From NCBI GenBank assembly GCA_949285255.1, contig CASDXV010000011.1, positions 1 through 64,000 of the forward strand: a stretch of DNA of 64,000 bases, given 5' to 3'. Below are positions 26,001 to 37,200 of this stretch, in pieces. The stretch comes from an uncultured bacterium. Its GTDB lineage: Bacteria > Cyanobacteriota > Vampirovibrionia > Gastranaerophilales > Gastranaerophilaceae. Numbering within the stretch: the stretch's first letter is position 1; each line of letters begins with the position of its first letter. The notes beneath the pieces are model-generated. The model did not search any database and was not told the DNA's origin. It saw only the letters and a program-made list of their open reading frames with translations. Both the position numbers and the translations under genes were made by a program.

Positions 26001-26564
26001 ATGTCACAGTCAGAAGAAAAAATGTATGATTTGATAGACAGGCTAAACCAGCTTTGGGAAACAGGCTTTCATATTCTGCCTCCTCTAATTGTTGTTAAAA
26101 GCCAAGAATTATCAAGAATTATATCAAGCTTTCCTGATGCAATCTCAAGCGAGATACGCGATGCTCACGTTATCTTGAGAAAGAAAGACGACATTATCCA
26201 AGATGCTAAAATGAAAGCTGAGAGAATAATCGCCGATGCGGAAAATGAAAGACACAGATTTTTAAACGAATCAAGTCTTAATAAAGCAGTTGAAGAGCGC
26301 GCAAGAGAAATCCGCGAACAGGTTATTGAAGAATGTGAAGCAATTAAAATGAAAGCTTTTAATGAAGCTGAAAGCGCAAGACTTGCAGCTCAAGAAGAAG
26401 CTATAAAAATAAAAGAAGGTGCTCAACAGTACGCCCAAGAGGTTCTAAATAAGCTTGAGGGCGATTTAAAGCAGCTTTATCAGGTGGTTATGAACGGGCA
26501 GCAATATTTGCAGGATATGCAATATCAAAATTCTCAAGTCCCGACAACCACAAGAAGAGATTAA
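26001..26564 (+). CDS. DivIVA-like / stator-like coiled-coil protein
   Basis: 187 aa, almost wholly helical and charged. A short N-terminal segment (YDLIDRLNQLWETGFHILPP) is followed by a long coiled coil (about 60-165) rich in A, E, K and R with heptads such as AKMKAERIIADAENERHRF. It has no membrane segment. The form resembles DivIVA/Cdv3-type division proteins and also ATP-synthase b or V-type E subunits, and sequence alone does not settle which. It is co-directional with coaD (6-bp gap) and ends at a strong bidirectional terminator. Confidence 0.8.
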   Translation: MSQSEEKMYDLIDRLNQLWETGFHILPPLIVVKSQELSRIISSFPDAISSEIRDAHVILRKKDDIIQDAKMKAERIIADAENERHRFLNESSLNKAVEERAREIREQVIEECEAIKMKAFNEAESARLAAQEEAIKIKEGAQQYAQEVLNKLEGDLKQLYQVVMNGQQYLQDMQYQNSQVPTTTRRD

Positions 26565-26570
26565 GATTTA

Positions 26571-26595
26571 AAAAAGCCGCTTAAAGCGGCTTTTT
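26571..26595 (+). terminator. Bidirectional intrinsic terminator
   Basis: AAAAAGCCGC, loop TTAAA, then GCGGCTTTTT. This 10-bp stem has A-tract and T-tract arms, so it works on both strands. It separates the convergent genes ending at 26564 (+) and 26612 (-). Confidence 0.88.
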
Positions 26596-26611
26596 ATTTT
26601 ATATATTATAA

Positions 26612-27913
26612 TTATACATCAAATATCTTGGACAGATATTCTTCGGCACGCTCATAAGGAAAATCTATTCCCTCAGCTTTTGCTCTTTCTATAACTTCAC
26701 GTGCATGTTTTTGAAGCGATATCAACTGTTCATCAGAAAAACGGCCCGGATGGGTATTTTTACCCGAAGCATTGATTCTTGCATGATAAGCATTATCAGT
26801 ATCCGATGGGATAAAGTCAAATCTCGGAAGTAAGATATCACCTTCTTCGAGTTTCTTTTTTTTCGGAATTATAACCGAATATATGGAATCATCCGCGTAA
26901 GTAAACTGTAAAGTGTGACGACCACCATCATCAAACAATTCAAGTGCATTTCCTATCTTGCCGTTTGAATCGTAGTTTATTACACCTATCGGGCGCATTT
27001 TACTGTCATATTGCGCGGCAGGAGTTGCAACACGGTCATATTCAAGATATCCGATTCTTTCTTTTTTGCTTCCGTCGGGTAAAATATCGACTGCCGAATG
27101 CGTGTCGGCCGATGGATTACCTTTGATTTCTTTTACAACCCTGCCGTCCTTATCAAAAATTTCTGCCTTTTTTATGCCTTCTTTTCCAAACTCGGTTTTA
27201 GCAATCACTTTACCGTCTGCAAAATCTACGGCTGTCCCCCATTCGTTTGCAGGGTTTTTATAAACACGCGATACTCTGCCGTTTTTGTCATATACATGAG
27301 AGATTTCCTCTTGAATGTTGCCGTATTTATCAAGTTTCTTTATTAAAACACCTTCATCGCGGCTGTATTTAATTACGGGATTGCCTAAAACATTCGGGCG
27401 GCTTTCAAGGTTTTCAAAGCGTTTAAATTCTTTGCCGTCAATTGAGGAATGCGTCATAAAGCCGTCTTTATAGCCGATTGAAATCTCATTTCCTTTTTTA
27501 TTAACGGTTTTTAGTGTGCCGCTGAATCCCGAACCGTCTTCAAGAAGCGCTTTCCCGCCTTTGAGATTTACCTTTCCGGTAATTTCATCACCGCTGTCGC
27601 TGAAAAACTTCTTTATATTTTTTTGAATATCACTTGCAGTATCTGCCGCTCCTTGTGAAATATTTTTTAAATCATCCGGATCGACAGGCGGTTTTTTCTT
27701 TGTTTTCATATAAATTGCAACACCCGCAATACCGGCACCGAGAACTGCAAGTCCCATAAGCGCTTTAGTAAGGCCGTTGGACTCTGTTTTCTCTTGAGAA
27801 TCCGGAGATATCTGAGTGCTTTGCTGTACTGCCGGATTTGAAACGGTGTTATCAGTTTTCAGCGCATTTGGAGCATAATTATATCCTGACTGTACTTTTG
27901 AAAATGCTTCCAT
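26612..27913 (-). CDS. Membrane-anchored hypothetical protein with YD/MORN-like repeats
   Basis: 433 aa. A polar N-terminus (1-48) precedes one transmembrane helix (about 49-67, LTKALMGLAVLGAGIAGVAIY) followed by KTKKK. The rest (about 110-350) is built of short beta-hairpin units such as DKYGNIQEEISHVYDKNGRVSRVY and DKDGRVVKEI, similar to antitoxin/MORN- or YD-type repeats. No catalytic motif is seen. An AAGGG Shine-Dalgarno precedes ATG. It is monocistronic with terminators on both sides. I do not recognise the family. Confidence 0.78.
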   Translation of the reverse strand: MEAFSKVQSGYNYAPNALKTDNTVSNPAVQQSTQISPDSQEKTESNGLTKALMGLAVLGAGIAGVAIYMKTKKKPPVDPDDLKNISQGAADTASDIQKNIKKFFSDSGDEITGKVNLKGGKALLEDGSGFSGTLKTVNKKGNEISIGYKDGFMTHSSIDGKEFKRFENLESRPNVLGNPVIKYSRDEGVLIKKLDKYGNIQEEISHVYDKNGRVSRVYKNPANEWGTAVDFADGKVIAKTEFGKEGIKKAEIFDKDGRVVKEIKGNPSADTHSAVDILPDGSKKERIGYLEYDRVATPAAQYDSKMRPIGVINYDSNGKIGNALELFDDGGRHTLQFTYADDSIYSVIIPKKKKLEEGDILLPRFDFIPSDTDNAYHARINASGKNTHPGRFSDEQLISLQKHAREVIERAKAEGIDFPYERAEEYLSKIFDV

Positions 27914-27963
27914 ATTTTCCCTTTTAATTTATAACCTGTATTTATATAAAAAAACCGTAAATT

Positions 27964-27995
27964 AAAAAAATTGCCCGTATAAATATGGGCAATTT
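27964..27995 (-). terminator. Terminator of the 28004 gene
   Basis: On the minus strand AAATTGCCC pairs with GGGCAATTT around a 10-nt loop, followed by a run of seven T. It lies 8 bp after the stop codon of the 28004-28468 gene. Confidence 0.82.
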
Positions 27996-28003
27996 GCATA
28001 GAT

Positions 28004-28468
28004 TTATTTTGCATTCAGGAATTTTTGGACATTTGTTCCCATACTCTCTTCTTTAATTTTCCAGCCCTGAGGGGTTTTTGTAATTATAAAGTATGCAGGC
28101 AGGCCTGTTGCATCGTTTCTTGGTATTCTAACGGCGCTCAATTTGTAATCAGAGCCTGATTTTACTATTTTTTGGTTCACGTATCTGTTTTTATAACGCA
28201 CTGTTTTAGCAAGCGCTGCACCTTTTTTAAGCTCGGATAAGTATCTGTCAAACGGTATAACAACGGCCTGCTTTGTACCATCAGGTTTATGAACCACACG
28301 CACGATTTTTGCATTAGGTACATAATATGAGGGGATAGAAGTTGAGTAAGTGTTTGAAGCGTTTACAAAATTGTTAAAAAACGCGCTCACATCTGCCGTT
28401 TCATCTGCAAAAGAGCATAGGGGCAACGCCATAAAACAAACCAAACTCAATATTAACTTCTTTAACAT
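28004..28468 (-). CDS. Exported hypothetical protein
   Basis: 154 aa. It has a signal peptide (1-21, ending CSFAD). The mature domain of about 130 aa mixes helix and strand (VSAFFNNFVNASNTY; RIPRNDATGLPAYFIITKTPQGWKIKEE) and resembles NTF2-like or DUF-type periplasmic domains; this is weak. A strong AGGAGG Shine-Dalgarno is present. It is monocistronic, bounded by its own terminator. The function is unknown. Confidence 0.8.
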   Translation of the reverse strand: MLKKLILSLVCFMALPLCSFADETADVSAFFNNFVNASNTYSTSIPSYYVPNAKIVRVVHKPDGTKQAVVIPFDRYLSELKKGAALAKTVRYKNRYVNQKIVKSGSDYKLSAVRIPRNDATGLPAYFIITKTPQGWKIKEESMGTNVQKFLNAK

Positions 28469-28586
28469 AATTCCTCCTAAACATTTATAAGTTATTTTAG
28501 CATTAAAAAAAGAGCCAAATTATAAACTTTAAGATAATTTAACCACTACCTGTTTGTATAACGAAAAACAAATAAAAAAGTTCACT

Positions 28587-28623
28587 AAAAAACCCGCCTT
28601 GTTTTTCAACTTGGCGGGTTTTT
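28587..28623 (-). terminator. Terminator of the rpoB-rpoC1-rpoC2 operon
   Basis: AAAACCCGCC pairs with GGCGGGTTTT across a loop of about 14 nt, followed on the minus strand by six T. It lies 10 bp after the rpoC2 stop. Confidence 0.88.
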
Positions 28624-28632
28624 ATTTTTTAA

Positions 28633-31600
28633 CTATTCAATTGTAAAATCAGGAGCTCCAAACATACCTTCGATTTCTTCTAATATTGCAGAAGGTTTTC
28701 TTGCTTGGTTTTTCTGTTGAGCACGTCTTAGGGCTTCTTTTTCCTTTTCTTCATTTGCGTTAATCAAATGATAGTAACCGGTACCGGCAGGAATCAGACG
28801 ACCGATAATGACGTTTTCTTTAAGACCTCTTAATAGGTCTTTTTTGCCTTCAACAGCAGCTTCTGTAAGGATTCTTGTTGTTTCTTGGAAAGAAGCGGCA
28901 GAGATGAAGCTTTCAGTATTCAAAGATGCCTTTGTAATACCAAGTAAAAGTGCCTCATACGTTGCTTTTTCGCCGCCTTGTTTTTCAACTTCAGCGTTTT
29001 GAGCTTCAATTTCTTTAAGTTCAACAAGTTCACCGGGAAGAAGTTTTGTTGTACCTGAGTCAACGACTCTGACTTTCTTAATCATTTGTCTAACTATAAC
29101 TTCAACGTGTTTATCAGCAATTTCAACACCTTGAGAACGATATACTCTTTGTACTTCATCTACAAGGTATTGTTGAGCAGCGTTTGCGCCTCTTAATCTG
29201 ATAACGTCATGAGGGTTTAGCGGCCCTGAAGTTAGTGCCTGACCTTTAACGATTTTTTGTTTATCTAAAACAATTACGTTAGATTCGATAGGATATTTAA
29301 TCTCTGTTCTGCCGTTTTCATTTACGATAAACAATCTTGCAACGTCATCTTCGTATTCAATTTCAGCAACACCGTCTTCTTCTGCAACAATAGCGCAGTC
29401 TTTGGGTTTTCTTGCTTCAAGAAGTTCTTCAACACGAGGAAGACCTTGAACGATGTCACCTGTTTTTTGTCTTTCAAATACAAGTGTTGCAAGCAAATCG
29501 CCTCTTAGGATGAGTGCTGAGTTATCAACCTGTAAAAGTGTACCGGGGCTTATCAAGTGAGGTCTGCCTATTCTTATTGTCACTGATTTTGGTGTAACTT
29601 CAACTACTCTGCCTGAGCAAGTAGATTTTTCGCCTGATGAAGAAATAACTGCATCAAGTTTTACAAACTCGCCGACTTTAACACTAGCTTTTGATTTGAT
29701 GTCAATTTTTCTTTCGTAAGTGTCAGATACAAGAAGTAATCTTCTTAATTCTTTATCTGTTTGTTTAATGCTTGCAATTGAGTCATTGACTGATAGAACT
29801 TGTGTTTTTGTAACAGGAGTTCTGGGTTCGATTATTTGACCGTTTTCTACAAGTAGTTCTGTTTGAGTAGAAGATAACATTCTTGAGCCTTCTTCTTGTT
29901 CACGACGAACAATTAGAGTTTCAAGAACAACGATTTTCAAGCTGCCATTTTTATCAAGCTCAACAAGACCTTTTAAGTGGCTTAAGTAGCCGCCCATTGA
30001 AAGAACTAATGAAGTTCTTGTAAGGACCGCACCATCAAGGTTACGAACTCTTGCACCGTCTTTGAATTGTAATTGAGTCAAAGGAACAATTTCAATTGAA
30101 TCATCTGTTGTATCAAACTTGATTGAAACATCTTTCGGCTTAATTTCAAATCTTTGAATAGGTCTTATAAGTATTTGAACTGATTTATTTTCGATGTTGT
30201 CATCTTCAACAATATCTTCTGTTATTTCTTCGTCTAAATCATCAATTTCAAGAACATCTGACTCGTTTTCAACAATAGTAACAATTGAATCAGCTTTTGC
30301 TTTAATGCCTGCAGCAACAATTGTACCTGCTTTAACAACTTCGCCCTCGTCAACTTTTAAGTCATTGATTGAATCAAGTGTGTGAAGTTCACCGGGGCGA
30401 ATAACAACTTCATGGATAATGTCGTTAAATTCTTTGATTTCAACAATACCGTCGATGTGAGTATAGAGGTCTTTTACAACTTCAGTACCGGCTTCAACGT
30501 ATGTGCCTGATTCAACAAGTTTTAGAGATGAATCTTTTGAAATTTGATGAATTTCTTCAGGTATAAATATCGCCTCACCGGCTTTTGTTACAACTTGATT
30601 TTCATCAACCTCAACGCCGTTGTAGCGAATTTCACCTGAAGATTCTACTTTGTGCTCTTCATCAATAAGTTCGGCTATTATCATACCGTTTTCAACCGTT
30701 GTATCAACGGGAGATTTAACGATGTATTTTTCGCCTGTTTTATCAACTGTCCAGAATTGTTCTTTTTTAGTTTGTTCAAAAGTAGCATTTGAAGGTTGAA
30801 TTGATGCAATAACGATTGTAAGCTCTTTACCCGCAACAATCTTTTTAATCTTTTTGCCTTCAAATTTAACTTCTTCAACTTCTAAAGAATTACCGACTCT
30901 AACTTCACCGCCATGTTCAGAAACAATCAATGTTTCAGCGAGTTTTTCGCCTTTTTTGATTTTTTGACCGTCTGAAACAAGAACCTTAGAGCCTGCAGGA
31001 AGAGTGTAAACATCTCCGCCTAAAACCCAAACAATACCTTGTTTGTTTGAAGTTCTTGAAATGTTGCCTTGTCTGTCTTTCTTTTCATCAGCTACGAAGT
31101 CTTCAAAAACAACTTCACCCGAGATATCAGATGTGATATCTTTTGTAGCTTTTTCGGTAAGACGAGAACCGTCACCTTTTGAAGCGGGTTCATATTCGGC
31201 AATTTCTTGACCTTTTTTAACTTCCATTCCTTGAGTAACGTATATTTTTGCGCCTGAAGGAACGTGAGCTTTTGTGATATTGCCTTTTTTATCTTCAATT
31301 TCAATATCGACTTCTTTTATTGCAACTTGTACAACATCCCCATGACGAGTTCTCAATTCACGAGTTTTAACTGCAGTTTTAACAGTACCGTCAACAGGTG
31401 ACTCAACGTGCTTCATAGCACCTGAACCTTTAAATACACCACCTGTGTGGAATGTTCTCATCGTAAGCTGTGTACCGGGTTCACCGATTGACTGAGCGGC
31501 GATAATACCGATTGCTTCACCGATGTCTACAAGTTTTTGTGTTGTCATTGCCCAGCCGTAGCATTTTTGGCAAATACCGTATTCAAGTTCGCAAGTAAGA

Positions 31601-32484
31601 GTTGAGCGAACATCAACTTCCTTGAGTTTGAGTTCTTTAATTTTTGCCAAATCTTCACGGTTAACTGTTGTGTTTTTAGTAACGATTACATTGCCGTCTT
31701 TATCTAAAATATCTTGTGCAACAGTTCTGCCTAACAATCTGTCTTCAAGAGGAACAATTACCTCATCACCGTCCATGATAGCCGTTAATTTGATTGATTT
31801 ATTTGTATGACAGTCTTCTTCACGGATGATAACATCTTGAGCTACGTCAACCAAACGACGAGTCAGGTAACCTGAGTCAGCAGTTTTAAGCGCCGTATCT
31901 ACAAGACCTTTACGTGCACCGTAAGATGAGATGATGTATTCTGTAACAGACAAACCTTCTTTAAAGTTTGATTTAATAGGCAAGTCGATAATCTGACCTT
32001 GCGCGTCTGCCATCAAACCACGCATACCAACAAGCTGAGATACCTGAGATAAGTTACCTCTCGCACCGGAGAATGCCATCATATAAACTGGGTTTAATCT
32101 GTCAAAGTTTTCAACTACCTGTTCTGTAAGTTTTGCAGTTGTTTCAGACCAAGTGTCGATAACTTTTGTATATCTTTCAACTTCTGTAATCTCACCTTTC
32201 ATATAGCGATAAGTTGACTCTTCAATTTGATTTTGAGCTTCTTCCAAGAGCTGTTGTTTAACTTTAGGAACGCTCAAATCATGAATTGAAATAGTTGTAC
32301 CTGCTTTTGTTGCATATTTAAAACCTAAGTTTTTAAGGTTATTTGCAAGTTCAGCAGTCTTAGCACCGCCCCACTCAAGATAAATTTGAGAGAGGAGTTT
32401 TCTTAAGCCGCCTTTATCAACTATTCTGTTAATAAATTCAACAGTATGTTTTTTCTTTTTACTCTGCGGAGTTAACGTAGTCAT
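28633..32484 (-). CDS. rpoC2: RNA polymerase beta'' subunit (RpoC2)
   Basis: 1283 aa. It corresponds to the C-terminal two thirds of bacterial beta-prime, encoded separately as in Cyanobacteria. Seen: the trigger-loop region (RGLMADAQGQIIDLPI; SSYGARKGLVDTALKTADSGYLTRRLVD), the second zinc site (SVRSTLTCE-type region with C...CQKC), GIIAAQSIGEPGTQLTMRTFHTGG, and the C-terminal EARKPK/GITKASLNT core. A long sandwich-barrel hybrid insertion (about 370-1000) separates them, as in cyanobacterial beta''. It is 38 bp downstream of rpoC1 and ends at a strong terminator. Confidence 0.97.
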   Translation of the reverse strand: MTTLTPQSKKKKHTVEFINRIVDKGGLRKLLSQIYLEWGGAKTAELANNLKNLGFKYATKAGTTISIHDLSVPKVKQQLLEEAQNQIEESTYRYMKGEITEVERYTKVIDTWSETTAKLTEQVVENFDRLNPVYMMAFSGARGNLSQVSQLVGMRGLMADAQGQIIDLPIKSNFKEGLSVTEYIISSYGARKGLVDTALKTADSGYLTRRLVDVAQDVIIREEDCHTNKSIKLTAIMDGDEVIVPLEDRLLGRTVAQDILDKDGNVIVTKNTTVNREDLAKIKELKLKEVDVRSTLTCELEYGICQKCYGWAMTTQKLVDIGEAIGIIAAQSIGEPGTQLTMRTFHTGGVFKGSGAMKHVESPVDGTVKTAVKTRELRTRHGDVVQVAIKEVDIEIEDKKGNITKAHVPSGAKIYVTQGMEVKKGQEIAEYEPASKGDGSRLTEKATKDITSDISGEVVFEDFVADEKKDRQGNISRTSNKQGIVWVLGGDVYTLPAGSKVLVSDGQKIKKGEKLAETLIVSEHGGEVRVGNSLEVEEVKFEGKKIKKIVAGKELTIVIASIQPSNATFEQTKKEQFWTVDKTGEKYIVKSPVDTTVENGMIIAELIDEEHKVESSGEIRYNGVEVDENQVVTKAGEAIFIPEEIHQISKDSSLKLVESGTYVEAGTEVVKDLYTHIDGIVEIKEFNDIIHEVVIRPGELHTLDSINDLKVDEGEVVKAGTIVAAGIKAKADSIVTIVENESDVLEIDDLDEEITEDIVEDDNIENKSVQILIRPIQRFEIKPKDVSIKFDTTDDSIEIVPLTQLQFKDGARVRNLDGAVLTRTSLVLSMGGYLSHLKGLVELDKNGSLKIVVLETLIVRREQEEGSRMLSSTQTELLVENGQIIEPRTPVTKTQVLSVNDSIASIKQTDKELRRLLLVSDTYERKIDIKSKASVKVGEFVKLDAVISSSGEKSTCSGRVVEVTPKSVTIRIGRPHLISPGTLLQVDNSALILRGDLLATLVFERQKTGDIVQGLPRVEELLEARKPKDCAIVAEEDGVAEIEYEDDVARLFIVNENGRTEIKYPIESNVIVLDKQKIVKGQALTSGPLNPHDVIRLRGANAAQQYLVDEVQRVYRSQGVEIADKHVEVIVRQMIKKVRVVDSGTTKLLPGELVELKEIEAQNAEVEKQGGEKATYEALLLGITKASLNTESFISAASFQETTRILTEAAVEGKKDLLRGLKENVIIGRLIPAGTGYYHLINANEEKEKEALRRAQQKNQARKPSAILEEIEGMFGAPDFTIE

Positions 32485-32522
32485 ATTTTATTGTTTCCTC
32501 ATCATTTTTAATTACATTTACA

Positions 32523-34235
32523 TTAAGCAAGAATTGATTTACGAACTACTTCGTTAAATACGATTCTGCCGGGCGTGGTTTCTATTCTCTTTCCTTCATC
32601 GTCTCTTACAACGATTTTGTCATGAAGCTTAACAATTCCGGATTCAAGAGCGGAAATTGCATCCATATAATCGTGGAAATAACCTTTTATAGGAGCGTTT
32701 TCGTCTTTTAGAATTGTCAGATAGTAAATACCTAATACCATATCTTGAGATGGTGTAATGATAGGTTTACCAGTTGCAGGAGCAAGAATGTTGTTTGTAG
32801 CAAGCATTAACATTCTGGCTTCAGCTTGAGCTTCAATTGAAAGAGGTACGTGAACAGCCATTTGGTCACCGTCGAAGTCAGCGTTAAACGCCGTACATAC
32901 AAGCGGGTGAAGCTGAATAGCACGACCTTCTACAAGAATAGGTTCAAATGCTTGAATACCGAGTCTGTGAAGGGTGGGGGCACGGTTTAACATAACGGGG
33001 TGTCCGTCAACCACTTCTTCTAATATATCCCATACGATAGGCTCTGAACGCTCGATTTTCTTCTTAGCGGATTTAATGTTTTGAACCAAACCGCGTTCAA
33101 TTAATTTATTAACAACAAAAGGTTTAAACAATTCAATTGCCATTTCTTTAGGCAAACCGCATTGATTTAGACTTAACTGAGGACCTACAACGATAACCGA
33201 ACGACCTGAGTAGTCAACACGTTTACCCAATAGGTTTTGTCTGAAACGACCTTGTTTACCTTCGATAATGTTTGATAAAGATTTAAGAGGTCTTGAGTTA
33301 GGCCCTACAACCGTTCTGCCGCGTCTGCCGTTATCAATTAGGGCATCAACGGCTTCTTGTAACATACGTTTTTCGTTACGTACGATAATTTCCGGAGCAC
33401 CCATTTCAAGCAGCCTTAAAAGACGGTTGTTACGGTTAATAACACGTCTGTATAAGTCATTTAAGTCAGATGTTGCAAAACGTCCGCCATCCAGTTGCAC
33501 CATAGGACGCAAATCCGGAGGAGTTATGGGAAGAACATCCATAATAAACCAAGTGGGCTCAGTTCCTGATTCAATTAAAGATTCAACAAGTCTTAATCTT
33601 TTGATTAATTTTGCTCTCTTTTGAACAGAACCGCCTGCAGCGTCAAGCTCGGAGCGAATTTCTTCAGCAAGTTCGGTAAGTTTTATTTCAGATAAAAGGT
33701 CCTTAATAACTTCAGCACCGATACCTACTTTTAGCGTAGAATCTTCATTTTCAAGAATGTAATCTTCATATTCTTCTTCAGATAGAAGCTGGAACTTTTT
33801 AAAAGGGCTTTCGCCGCCGTCAACTACAACGTAGTTGTTAAAGTATATGATTTGTTCCAAATCTTTTAAAGTCATATCAAGAAGTAAGCCAAGGTATGAG
33901 GGGATACCTTTTAAGAACCATATGTGAGATACGGGAGCTGCAAGCTTGATGTGACCCATACGGTGACGACGCACTTTAGAGTCTGTAACTTCTACACCGC
34001 AGCGTTCGCATATGATACCTTTGTGGCGTACTCTTTTATATTTACCGCAGTAACATTCCCAGTCTTTTGAAGGTCCAAAAATTCTTTCGCAAAACAGACC
34101 GTCGCGTTCGGGTTTTAATGTACGGTAGTTAATTGTTTCGGGTTTTGTAACCTCGCCGTAAGACCATTTCAATATGCGCTCGGGAGAGGCAATTGAAATT
34201 CTTATATAATCGAAATAATCAATACTAGTAGACAA
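32523..34235 (-). CDS. rpoC1: RNA polymerase beta' (gamma) subunit (RpoC1)
   Basis: 570 aa. It is the N-terminal part of beta-prime. The zinc-binding pair CYCGKYKR ... CERCGVEV is near residues 60-80. The catalytic [14 protein letters not shown] motif carries the three Mg-binding aspartates. The lid/rudder segment [20 protein letters not shown] is also clear. Its shortness relative to full beta-prime, followed at once by rpoC2, shows the split typical of Cyanobacteria and their non-photosynthetic sisters. It is 36 bp from rpoB. Confidence 0.97.
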   Translation of the reverse strand: MSTSIDYFDYIRISIASPERILKWSYGEVTKPETINYRTLKPERDGLFCERIFGPSKDWECYCGKYKRVRHKGIICERCGVEVTDSKVRRHRMGHIKLAAPVSHIWFLKGIPSYLGLLLDMTLKDLEQIIYFNNYVVVDGGESPFKKFQLLSEEEYEDYILENEDSTLKVGIGAEVIKDLLSEIKLTELAEEIRSELDAAGGSVQKRAKLIKRLRLVESLIESGTEPTWFIMDVLPITPPDLRPMVQLDGGRFATSDLNDLYRRVINRNNRLLRLLEMGAPEIIVRNEKRMLQEAVDALIDNGRRGRTVVGPNSRPLKSLSNIIEGKQGRFRQNLLGKRVDYSGRSVIVVGPQLSLNQCGLPKEMAIELFKPFVVNKLIERGLVQNIKSAKKKIERSEPIVWDILEEVVDGHPVMLNRAPTLHRLGIQAFEPILVEGRAIQLHPLVCTAFNADFDGDQMAVHVPLSIEAQAEARMLMLATNNILAPATGKPIITPSQDMVLGIYYLTILKDENAPIKGYFHDYMDAISALESGIVKLHDKIVVRDDEGKRIETTPGRIVFNEVVRKSILA

Positions 34236-34271
34236 CTTTTATTCTCCTTAACTGTTGTTTATTATCTTTAA

Positions 34272-37200
34272 TTAGTCTTTAAAACTTGTCGGAGTTTCAA
34301 AGAAGTTGATGTTGAGAAGTTCACTGTCCATATCGGATAGAACTCTCTTAGGTGCTGATTTTCTTAAATCATCAGTATCTGACATCAAGTCGACCTCTTC
34401 GCCGCCTTTCTTAGAAACAGCGATATCTAAGCCGATACTTTGAAGTTCGCGAACAAGAACTTTAAATGACTCGGGAATACCCGGACGAGGTATATTATCA
34501 CCTTTAACAATAGCTTCATAAGCGCGGCTTCTTCCGTTAACATCATCTGATTTGATTGTTAACATTTCTTGAAGAGTATAAGCTGCACCATAAGCTTCAA
34601 GTGCCCAAACTTCCATTTCACCGAATCTTTGACCGCCGAACTGTGCTTTACCGCCCAGAGGCTGTTGAGTAACAAGTGAATAAGGACCTGTTGAGCGAGC
34701 GTGAATTTTATCGTCAACAAGGTGAACAAGTTTCAATATATATGAAAGACCAACGGCAACAGGTTCATCAAACGGTTCACCTGTTCTACCGTCGTAAAGT
34801 GTAACTTTACCGTCTTCTCTAACCCAATCGCAGCCTGATTCTTTAATACCTTTAAGAAGTTCTTCTTTAGTTGCAATTTCAGACTGGTTAGGCCCGTACA
34901 TTTCATCAAATGACGGAGCTTCGTAGTAGTTTCCTGTCAGGTATGCAGCCAAACCTAAAAGCAGTTCGTAAGTTTGACCTACATTCATACGAGAAGGAAC
35001 ACCCAGCGGGTTAAGAACGATATCAAGCGGAGTACCATCAGGCAAGAAAGGCATATCTTCTTTAGGTAATATTCTTGAAACAATACCTTTGTTACCGTGG
35101 CGACCTGACAATTTATCACCAACTGAGATTTTACGTTTTTGTGCAATATAAACACGAATTACGGTATTAGCACCCGGCGGAAGCTCATCTCCCTTTTCTC
35201 TGTCGAATACTTTAACGTCGACTACCCTACCGCCTTCACCGTGAGGAACACGAAGAGAATTGTCTTTAACGTCACGTGCTTTTTCGGCAAATATTGCACG
35301 AAGAAGTTTTTCTTCCGGAGGATGTTCAGATTCACCCTTAGGTGTAATCTTACCAACCAAAATATCATCAGCGTAAACTCTTGCACCGATTCTAACGATA
35401 CCGCGCTCATCCAAGTGTCTGATTGAATCTTCAGATACGTTAGGAACTTCACGGGTAATTTCTTCAGGGCCGAGTTTTGTCTGACGTGCATCTATTTCAA
35501 GTTTTTCAATGTGAACTGATGTAAATACATCGTCATGAACAAGTCTTTCGCTCAATAAGATAGCATCTTCGAAGTTATAGCCTTCCCAAGGCATATAAGC
35601 AACAAGAACGTTTTTACCAAGTGCCAATTCACCTTGGTGAGTTGAAGCACCGTCTGCTATTACATCGCCTGCTTTAACCTTATCACCTGCACGAACAATA
35701 GGTCTTTGGTTAATACAAGTATCTTGGTTTGAACGAACGTATTTTAGTAAAGGATATTGGTAAATCTTGCCGTCATCACCTTTGATGTGGACTTCTTCAC
35801 CAACAACTCTTATAACTTCACCGTCTACTTCAGAACAAGTTACCATACAAGAGTCTTTTGCTGCGCGTTTTTCAAGACCTGTACCTACAACAGGACGTTG
35901 TGTTACAAGAAGAGGAACGGCTTGACGTTGCATGTTTGAACCCATCAGTGCACGGTTAGCATCGTCGTGTTCAATAAACGGTATCAAAGAAGTAGCAACC
36001 GATATTATCTGAATCGGGCAAACACCGACGTAGTCGACTTTTTTAGATTCGCCCATTGTAAATTCAGACCTGTAACGAACGGGAACATATTCTTCTTTTA
36101 TGCTTCTGTCAGGATTTAATTGAATATCAGCAGGTGCTACACGGTAGTTTTCATCTTCATCTGCCGTTAAGTAGTGAACTTCATCAGTTACAACACCGTC
36201 TTTTACAACAAAGAAAGGTGTTTCGATAAAACCATAGTCGTTAACACGAGCATGTGTTGCAAGTGAACCGATAAGACCTGCGTTAGGACCTTCAGGAGTT
36301 TCAACCGGACAAATACGACCATAGTGAGAAGGGTGAATGTCACGAACCGCAAAACCTGCACGTTCTCTCATCAGACCGCCGGGGCCAAGAGCCGAGATAC
36401 GTCTTTTGTGAGTAAGTTCGGCAAGCGGGTTTGTTTGGTCCATAAACTGTGATAACTGTGAAGAACCAAAGAATTCTTTTAAAGATGCCACAAGGGGCTT
36501 AGTATTTAAAAGGTTCAAAGGTGTAAGAGTTTCACTGTCTTGCAGTGTCATTCTTTCTTTAACTATTCTTTCAATTCTTGATAAACCTACTCTGAATTGG
36601 TTTTGCAACAATTCACCGACCGAGCGGATACGACGGTTGCCCAAGTGGTCGATATCATCAAGAACGCCTTCATCGTATGTAAGGTTAATTAAGTATTCAA
36701 TACCCGCAACGATATCTTGAACAGTAATTGTTCTTTGTGTTTCAGGCAGGTTAAGACCTAATTTTTTGTTTAATTTGTAACGACCAACCTTACCGATGTC
36801 ATATTTTTTCTCATCAAAGAAACGAGCTTCTAAAATTGAGCGGCCGCCTGCAGCTGATGCAGGGTCACCGGGGCGAAGTTTTTTATAAACTTCGATAAGA
36901 GCTTCATCTGTTGAGTTTGTTGTATCTTTTTCAAGAGTTTTCTTTAAGAATTCAAAGTGAGTAAATAAAGTTTCCATTTCAACAGGTGTGATACCCAACG
37001 CTTTAAGCAGTGTTGTAGCGAGGATTTTTCTGTTTTTGTCGATTTTAACGTACACAAGGTCGTTAGAATCTGTTTCAATCTTCATCCAAGCACCACGGTT
37101 AGGAATTAATGTAGCGTTGTAAAGACGTTTACCTGTGGGAGAAACTTCTTTTTTATAGTAAATACCGGGAGAACGAACGATTTGAGAAACGATAACACGT

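Noticed and set aside
30194-31810. Several overlapping ORFs inside rpoC2 on both strands
   Set aside because: rpoC2 is continuous and conserved here; the others are frame shadows without ribosome sites.
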